Below are positions 5,489-9,394 of a stretch of 9,394 bases of DNA, in pieces. How positions within the stretch are numbered: the stretch's first letter is position 1; each line of letters opens with the position of its first letter. The position numbers and the translations under genes are program-made. This stretch comes from Flavobacterium psychrophilum (GTDB lineage: Bacteria; Bacteroidota; Bacteroidia; Flavobacteriales; Flavobacteriaceae), in the NCBI GenBank assembly GCA_945879625.1, contig CAMCVA010000020.1:1-9394 (forward strand), read 5' to 3'. The notes beneath the pieces are model-generated. The model was given only the letters and a program-made list of their open reading frames with translations. It was not told the DNA's origin and ran no database searches.

Positions 5489-5516
5489 CAAATTTCGCAA
5501 AGTTTTTGGGATGGTT
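5489..5516 (-). promoter_or_regulatory. Possible promoter for mce
   Basis: On the minus strand GAAATTTG (5496-5489) is one base off TAnnTTTG, and a T-rich tract containing TTTG lies about 22 bases upstream of it. The spacing is at the long end and the -7 is imperfect. It would give a leader of roughly 10 bases to the ATG at 5472. Confidence 0.3.
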
Positions 5517-5542
5517 GGCAAAAAAATACATTTTATGCACTA

Positions 5543-5623
5543 CCTAGCCCTGATCGAAGCGAATAGCCTGTTGTGCCAGGGTTTGGCACAACAGCTTATA
5601 GCGGAGAGCAGGAAACAGCTCCC
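5543..5623. repeat. Hairpin-centred intergenic repeat element
   Basis: The centre is a perfect 11-bp stem, CTGTTGTGCCA (5568-5578) with TGGCACAACAG (5584-5594), around the loop GGGTT. The flanks are TAGCCCTGATCGAAGCG on the left and TATAGCGGAGAGCAGGA on the right, and they contain a short CCTG/CAGG complement. From memory these flanks resemble an intergenic repeat common in Flavobacteriaceae, in which the flanks are conserved and the hairpin varies; not verified. It lies between the divergent mce and rbfA genes, so it is not a terminator for either. Confidence 0.6.
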
Positions 5624-5633
5624 AAGCCACTCC

Positions 5634-5668
5634 TTCATTATTAATTTTTAATTATTAATTATTAATTG
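5634..5668 (+). repeat. AT-rich heptamer tandem repeat before rbfA
   Basis: Five 7-base units are TTCATTA, TTAATTT, TTAATTA, TTAATTA and TTAATTG. The run ends 23 bases before the rbfA ATG and covers the place where a -33 element should be. A change in unit number could alter promoter spacing or upstream sequence. Confidence 0.75.
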
Positions 5669-5679
5669 AACACATATCG

Positions 5680-5687
5680 TATTTTTG
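5680..5687 (+). promoter_or_regulatory. -7 element for rbfA, close enough for a leaderless transcript
   Basis: TATTTTTG fits TAnnTTTG exactly and ends only four bases before the rbfA ATG at 5692. If the start lies 3-7 bases after the G, as expected for this promoter type, the mRNA begins at or next to the ATG. No TTTG is seen at -33; that region lies within the heptamer repeat. Confidence 0.55.
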
Positions 5688-5691
5688 CGGC

Positions 5692-6084
5692 ATGGAAACA
5701 AACAGACAAAAGAAAATCGGTGGCGTAATCCAAAAAGATTTGGTTGATATTTTACAAGGTGAAATTCGCAAAAACAGCATTTCAAACCTTGTGATCTCGG
5801 TCTCCAAAGTGAGCGTCACTTCTGATCTGTCTATTGCCACGGTACACCTCAGTATTTTTCCGCCCGAAAAAGGACCCGAAACCTTGGCGGCCATTAAGTC
5901 AAATTCGGCCTTAATTAAACACGACCTCTCGCAACGCGTGCGCTTGCAATTGCGCAAAGTGCCCAACTTGCATTTCTTTATAGACGACTCGCTCGATTAC
6001 ATCGAAAAAATTGACCGCGCTTTGTCAAACAAAGAAAACCCCATAGAACACCGCGAACTGTTGGACCGCAGAAGAAAATTCTAA
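5692..6084 (+). CDS. rbfA: Ribosome-binding factor A
   Basis: Binds the 30S subunit and assists late maturation of the 16S rRNA 5' region, especially in the cold. The 130 residues have the single KH-like RbfA domain. It starts with a helix (METNRQKKIGGVIQKDLVDIL). The strand pair ISNLVISVSKVSVTSDLSIATVHLSIF (29-55) carries the family signature. The region LSQRVRLQLRKVPNLHFFIDDSLDY (about 84-108) matches the conserved end of the domain. A charged tail ending LDRRRKF follows. ATG at 5692; no upstream alternative fits. It is probably leaderless (see the -7 element). The next gene starts one base after its stop, so rbfA leads a two-gene operon with the permease. Confidence 0.95.
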   Translation: METNRQKKIGGVIQKDLVDILQGEIRKNSISNLVISVSKVSVTSDLSIATVHLSIFPPEKGPETLAAIKSNSALIKHDLSQRVRLQLRKVPNLHFFIDDSLDYIEKIDRALSNKENPIEHRELLDRRRKF

Positions 6085-6085
6085 G

Positions 6086-7282
6086 TTGAGTTTTGCCCTT
6101 TACATAGCCAAACGGTATTTGCGCAGTGCCAGCAAAAGCAAAGCGATTAACATTATCAATCGCATTGCTTCCTTGGGAATTATAGTGGGCGCCCTTGCCT
6201 TGTTTGTGGTTTTATCGGTGTTTAGCGGACTCAAAGAATTTAGTTTATCCTTCGCTTCGGCAGTTGATCCCGACCTCAAACTAGAAAGCACCCAAGGCAA
6301 ATGGTTTACGGTGAGCCCCACGCAAGAACAGCAACTGCGCACCATAAATAGCATTGCCTCCCACAGCAAAATTATCGAAGAACGCGTGCTTTACCGCTTT
6401 GACGGCAAAGAAATGGTTACCTACATTAAAGGTGTCGATACGCGGTTTGGGCAAGTAATTCCGCTGAAAAAACTGCTGTACCAAGGCAACTGGATTACGC
6501 CACTCACCAATGAAGTGGTGGTGGGTTATGGGCTGTGCCAAAAATTATCTTTGGGTCTAAATGACTACACTAATCCGCTGGAAGTCTATGTGCCGCGACC
6601 GGGAAAAGGTGCCATTGACAATCCCGACGAAGCCTTCAACAAAACCACACTAGCGCCTGTGGGCGTATATGCCATCAGCGAAGATTTGGACAGTAAATAT
6701 GTATTTGCCTCCTTAGAAATGGTGCAGGCGCTGCTCGAATACCCACAAAACCGCATCAGCCATATCGAAATAAAACTGGCTCCTCAAGCCGACGAATCAG
6801 CCATAAGCAAAAAGCTCCAAGCGATTTTTCCTCACATTCGCGTAAAAAACAGAGCGCAACTCAACGACAGTTTATACAAAATGCTCAACACCGAAAACGT
6901 GGCGGTCTACCTCATTTTTACCTTGGTTATAATTATTGCGCTATTTAACCTCATTGGTGCGCTCATCATGATGATCCTCGACAAGAAAAACAACCTGAAA
7001 ACCTTATACAATTTGGGCACGCCCGTGCGCGATTTGCGTCGCATATTTTTGTGGCAGGGTTCGCTTTTAAGTGTTTTTGGCGGACTTATAGGATTGTTGT
7101 TGGGCGTTTTGTTGGTTCTCTTGCAACAGCAATTTCAATTCATCATGATCACCCCTACACTCGCCTATCCGGTGGTGTTCACGCTAGAAAATGCGGGTAT
7201 CGTTTTGGGCACCATAACTGTATTGGGCATATCCGCTTCGTGGATTGCCTCGAGTAGAGTGACCAAAAAAATGCTCGATTAA
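6086..7282 (+). CDS. FtsX-like ABC transporter permease (LolC/LolE type)
   Basis: A 398-residue inner-membrane protein with the LolC/E topology: TM1 about 28-49, a large periplasmic domain of about 220 residues, then TM2 about 272-298, TM3 about 326-347 and TM4 about 369-390. The cytoplasmic coupling segment DKKNNLKTLYNLGTPVRDL (299-317) and RRIFLWQG follow the family pattern. LolC/E proteins with the ATPase LolD release lipoproteins from the inner membrane for transfer to the outer membrane; that role here is inferred. The N-terminus SFALYIAKRYLRS is typical. It requires the TTG at 6086 as start, because no ATG exists in frame between it and an upstream stop (6044). It begins one base after the rbfA stop. 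No lolD gene is present in the window. Confidence 0.88.
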   Translation: MSFALYIAKRYLRSASKSKAINIINRIASLGIIVGALALFVVLSVFSGLKEFSLSFASAVDPDLKLESTQGKWFTVSPTQEQQLRTINSIASHSKIIEERVLYRFDGKEMVTYIKGVDTRFGQVIPLKKLLYQGNWITPLTNEVVVGYGLCQKLSLGLNDYTNPLEVYVPRPGKGAIDNPDEAFNKTTLAPVGVYAISEDLDSKYVFASLEMVQALLEYPQNRISHIEIKLAPQADESAISKKLQAIFPHIRVKNRAQLNDSLYKMLNTENVAVYLIFTLVIIIALFNLIGALIMMILDKKNNLKTLYNLGTPVRDLRRIFLWQGSLLSVFGGLIGLLLGVLLVLLQQQFQFIMITPTLAYPVVFTLENAGIVLGTITVLGISASWIASSRVTKKMLD

Positions 7283-7283
7283 G

Positions 7284-7373
7284 TTGGGGAGTGCCCCGTT
7301 GGGTCGCGTCTTCCGCGGTATCTTTTGCGCGCAAAAGCGACACAAAAGGATGTTGCTTCACCCGCTCACTCGC
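7284..7373. repeat. Intergenic mosaic element between convergent genes
   Basis: A GC-richer 90-base spacer with GGGG-AGTG-CCCC (7286-7297), CCGCGG (7313-7318) and the perfect 16-bp palindrome CTTTTGCGCGCAAAAG (7322-7337). ATCTTTTG (7320-7327) can instead pair with CAAAAGGAT (7343-7351, one bulge), so two hairpins compete. From memory, segments of the form GGGxGTGCCCC...TTGGGTCG...CTTTTG...CAAAAGGATG recur between genes in Flavobacteriaceae; not checked. No U-rich tail makes it a standard terminator, although it sits where one is needed for both neighbours. Confidence 0.5.
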
Positions 7374-8366
7374 CTACAACACCAAATCGCAATACGTTTC
7401 GGCGGCGCGATTCAGCAATTCGAATAAAACTTCGGGCTTGTCTTCGGTAACCAACTGCGAACGAATGTCTTTGAAGTTGGGAATTCCCTTAAAATAATTG
7501 GTGTAATGACGACGTGTTTCTACAATGCCTAGGCGTTCGCCTTTCCATTCCATGGCCCAGCTCAGATGATTTTTGGCTGCTTCTACCCGATCGGCCATGG
7601 TAGGTTTGGGCAAATGCTCGCCGGTGGCCATATAGTGTTTAATTTCGTTAAAAATCCAAGGATAGCCTATGGCGGCACGGCCTATCATGATGCCGTCTAC
7701 GCCGTATTTGTTTTTGTATTCTACTGCTTTTTCGGGTGAATCTACATCGCCGTTTCCAAAAATGGGCATGGTAATGCGCGGATTGTTTTTTACGCGGGCA
7801 ATGTGCGACCAATCGGCTTCGCCTTTGTAGAGTTGCGCACGTGTTCGGCCATGGATGGACAAAGCTTGCACGCCAATGTCTTGCAAGCGCTCGGCCACCT
7901 CGTCTATATTGATAGAGTTTTCGTCCCAACCCAAACGCGTTTTTACGGTAACCGGCAAATTGGTGCCTTTAATCACGGCTTGGGTGAGTCTCACCATCAA
8001 ATCGACGTCTTTGAGAACCGCAGCTCCGGCGCCTTTGCACACTACTTTTTTGACCGGACAACCAAAATTGATGTCGATGATATCGGGTTTTACGGTAGTC
8101 ACAATTTTGGACGACAAGCCCATCGCCTCTTCGTCGCCGCCAAAAATCTGGATGCCTACCGGCCGTTCGTAATCAAAAATGTCTAGTTTTTGTCGGCTTT
8201 TGATCGCGTCGCGAATGAGCCCCTCGGAGGAAATAAATTCGCTAAACATCAAATCGGCGCCGTGGGTTTTGCACAGGCGTCGAAACGGCGGATCGCTCAC
8301 GTCTTCCATGGGCGCCAAAAGCAGCGGAAAATCGGGGAGTTCTATGGGACCTATTTTGATCATCAT
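7374..8366 (-). CDS. dusB: tRNA-dihydrouridine synthase (DusB-like)
   Basis: FMN-dependent enzyme that reduces uridines in the tRNA D-loop to dihydrouridine using NADPH. The 330 residues comprise an N-terminal TIM barrel (about 1-245) and a helical C-terminal tRNA-binding domain. FMN-binding and catalytic signatures are LLLAPMEDVSDPPFR (15-29), GIQIFGG (71-77), DINFGCP with the catalytic Cys103 (98-104), VKTRLGW with Lys142 (141-147), SIHGRTRAQ with His172 (170-178), GNGD (204-207) and GRAAIGYPW (229-237). Start is one of two adjacent ATGs, at 8366 or 8363. It is convergent with the permease and divergent from lepA. Which uridine it modifies cannot be read from the sequence; Bacteroidota often have a single broad Dus gene. 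Confidence 0.95.
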   Translation of the reverse strand: MMIKIGPIELPDFPLLLAPMEDVSDPPFRRLCKTHGADLMFSEFISSEGLIRDAIKSRQKLDIFDYERPVGIQIFGGDEEAMGLSSKIVTTVKPDIIDINFGCPVKKVVCKGAGAAVLKDVDLMVRLTQAVIKGTNLPVTVKTRLGWDENSINIDEVAERLQDIGVQALSIHGRTRAQLYKGEADWSHIARVKNNPRITMPIFGNGDVDSPEKAVEYKNKYGVDGIMIGRAAIGYPWIFNEIKHYMATGEHLPKPTMADRVEAAKNHLSWAMEWKGERLGIVETRRHYTNYFKGIPNFKDIRSQLVTEDKPEVLFELLNRAAETYCDLVL

Positions 8367-8378
8367 TCAAATTTGAGG

Positions 8379-8386
8379 CAAAATTA
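8379..8386 (-). promoter_or_regulatory. -7 element for dusB
   Basis: On the minus strand TAATTTTG matches TAnnTTTG and ends 12 bases before the dusB ATG, so the leader would be under 10 bases. No TTTG is found at the -33 distance. Confidence 0.45.
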
Positions 8387-8449
8387 CACTTTTTTGTCGG
8401 TTTGTTTTGGGGTAGAGTAAATGCTCCATTTTTAATAAAAAGTTTCCTT

Positions 8450-8457
8450 TATATTTG
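8450..8457 (+). promoter_or_regulatory. -7 element for lepA
   Basis: TATATTTG followed by CAG matches TAnnTTTG. The -33 region has only the degenerate ATTTTTA. A start near 8461-8464 leaves a leader of about 100 bases before lepA, long compared with the other genes here. Confidence 0.5.
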
Positions 8458-8465
8458 CAGCTCAA

Positions 8466-8519
8466 ATGCAAAAGGGATTGCAGCAAATTGCCGCGCAATG
8501 CGAAAAGCCCGACCCGTAA
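8466..8519 (+). CDS. Possible 17-residue leader peptide upstream of lepA
   Basis: An ATG only a few bases after the predicted transcription start opens a short frame, MQKGLQQIAAQCEKPDP, ending at TAA (8517-8519), 42 bases before the lepA ATG. It ends in Pro-Asp-Pro; a final proline slows termination in known leader peptides such as TnaC. The segment also holds an inverted repeat, AGCAAAT (8482-8488) with ATTTGCT (8532-8538), that straddles its stop. Whether it is translated is unknown, and chance ORFs of this size are common. Confidence 0.3.
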   Translation: MQKGLQQIAAQCEKPDP

Positions 8520-8561
8520 TGCAATGCAGGGATTTGCTCAAAATAATACACGCATACACTC

Positions 8562-9394
8562 ATGAAACACATTCGAAATTTTTGCATTATTGCCCATATT
8601 GATCACGGGAAAAGCACCTTGGCCGATCGTCTGCTTGGTGCCACGCAAACGGTAACGGCGCGCGAAGAAAAAGCCCAATTGCTCGACAACATGGACTTGG
8701 AACGTGAGCGCGGGATTACCATCAAAAGTCATGCGATTCAGATGGAATACACCTACAAAGGCGAGGACTATATTTTGAACCTCATCGACACCCCCGGGCA
8801 CGTCGATTTTTCGTATGAAGTTTCCCGTTCTATTGCTGCCTGCGAAGGCGCGTTGCTCATTGTGGATGCCGCCCAAAGTATTCAGGCGCAAACCATCTCG
8901 AATTTGTATTTGGCCTTAGAAAATGACTTGGAAATTATTCCGGTTTTGAACAAGGTTGATTTGCCCAGCGCCAATCCCGAAGAAGTGAGCGACGATATTA
9001 TTGATTTGTTGGGCTGTAAACTAGAAGACATTATCCATGCCTCGGGGAAAACCGGGTTTGGAGTAGAAAATATATTGGCCGCCATTATTGAGAAAATTCC
9101 GGCCCCAAAAGGCGACACACAAGAACCGTTGCAAGCCTTGATTTTTGATTCACATTACAATCCGTTTCGCGGAATTGAGGTAATCTTTCGTGTGAAAAAT
9201 GGCGAGATCAGAAAAGGACAAAAAATAAAATTCATGGCTACCGGCAACGAGTACTTTGCCGACGAAGTAGGAACGTTGAAACTCAACCAAGTGCCAAAAA
9301 ATATGATTGGTGCAGGCGATGTGGGTTATTTAATCTCCGGCATCAAAGAAGCCAAAGAAGTAAAAGTGGGCGACACCATTACCGATGCCAAAAC
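8562..9394 (+). CDS. lepA: Elongation factor 4 (LepA), 5' part, runs off the right edge
   Basis: Translational GTPase that binds the ribosome and has been linked to back-translocation and to 30S biogenesis. The visible 277 codons start at ATG 8562 with [20 protein letters not shown], the conserved N-terminus. G-domain motifs are AHIDHGKS (11-18), RERGITI in switch I, DTPGH (G3) and NKVD (G4). The G5 position reads ASGKTGFG, a variant of the SAK motif. After the G domain, [19 protein letters not shown] opens domain II. It ends in the window at VGDTITDAK; the full protein should be about 600 residues, so less than half is present. It diverges from dusB and has an unusually long leader for this window. 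LepA rather than EF-G is indicated by the short switch region and the DSHYNPFRG motif. Confidence 0.96.
   Translation, partial: MKHIRNFCIIAHIDHGKSTLADRLLGATQTVTAREEKAQLLDNMDLERERGITIKSHAIQMEYTYKGEDYILNLIDTPGHVDFSYEVSRSIAACEGALLIVDAAQSIQAQTISNLYLALENDLEIIPVLNKVDLPSANPEEVSDDIIDLLGCKLEDIIHASGKTGFGVENILAAIIEKIPAPKGDTQEPLQALIFDSHYNPFRGIEVIFRVKNGEIRKGQKIKFMATGNEYFADEVGTLKLNQVPKNMIGAGDVGYLISGIKEAKEVKVGDTITDAK

Noticed and set aside
5122..5547. 141-codon plus-strand frame opposite mce
   Set aside because: It lies antisense across a clear epimerase gene; its length results from codon bias on the other strand, and its translation has no recognisable motif.
7803..8186. 127-codon plus-strand frame opposite dusB
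   Set aside because: Antisense shadow of a strongly conserved gene; starts and ends inside it without any promoter.
8538..8891. Minus-strand frame opposite the start of lepA
   Set aside because: Covers the conserved G domain of lepA on the opposite strand; no independent support.

Overview
The window looks like a chromosomal core segment from a member of the Bacteroidota, most likely Flavobacteriaceae. The evidence is moderately AT-rich DNA, no Shine-Dalgarno-like sequences before the genes, and promoter elements of the Bacteroidota type (TTTG ... TAnnTTTG) in most intergenic gaps. The intergenic filler also resembles that of Flavobacterium-like genomes: heptamer runs, TCCCGA/TCGGGA hairpins and hairpin-centred mosaic elements. 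The family assignment is inference from gene content and these signals; no search was run.

Left part (1-3523, all on the minus strand). In transcription order: pdxA (vitamin B6), then a DUF177/YceD-family gene with rpmF (ribosomal protein L32), then fabH with accB (start of fatty acid synthesis; accB runs off the left edge). A good promoter lies before the DUF177 gene and a hairpin terminator follows rpmF, so DUF177-rpmF is a two-gene unit inside the cluster. fabH-accB must start separately, near a perfect 16-bp palindrome. This linkage of L32 to fatty-acid synthesis genes is a classic bacterial arrangement.

Middle (3524-5691). ribE (riboflavin synthase) diverges from pdxA across a gap of only 60 bp, in which two opposing -7 elements sit almost on top of each other. 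After ribE come about 330 bp without a credible gene, packed with short repeats. Then, on the minus strand, follow a 69-residue secreted mini-protein with a PID-motif/membrane-helix/basic-tail end, a CAU-anticodon tRNA, and methylmalonyl-CoA epimerase. Between the epimerase and rbfA lie a hairpin-centred repeat and a heptamer tandem repeat.

Right part (5692-9394). rbfA (30S maturation) is followed after one base by a LolC/E-type FtsX-fold permease that appears to start with TTG. Convergent to it is dusB (tRNA dihydrouridine synthase), with a second mosaic repeat between the two. lepA (elongation factor 4) diverges from dusB, runs off the right edge, and is preceded by an approximately 100-nt leader holding a possible 17-codon upstream ORF.

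Most of the window is translation and ribosome upkeep (L32, YceD-like protein, RbfA, Dus, LepA, tRNA) plus cofactor and lipid synthesis. I see no phage, plasmid, CRISPR or defence genes. The less ordinary items are the sorting-signal mini-protein, the lepA leader ORF, the overlapping pdxA/ribE promoters, the probable leaderless rbfA start, and the intergenic repeat elements.
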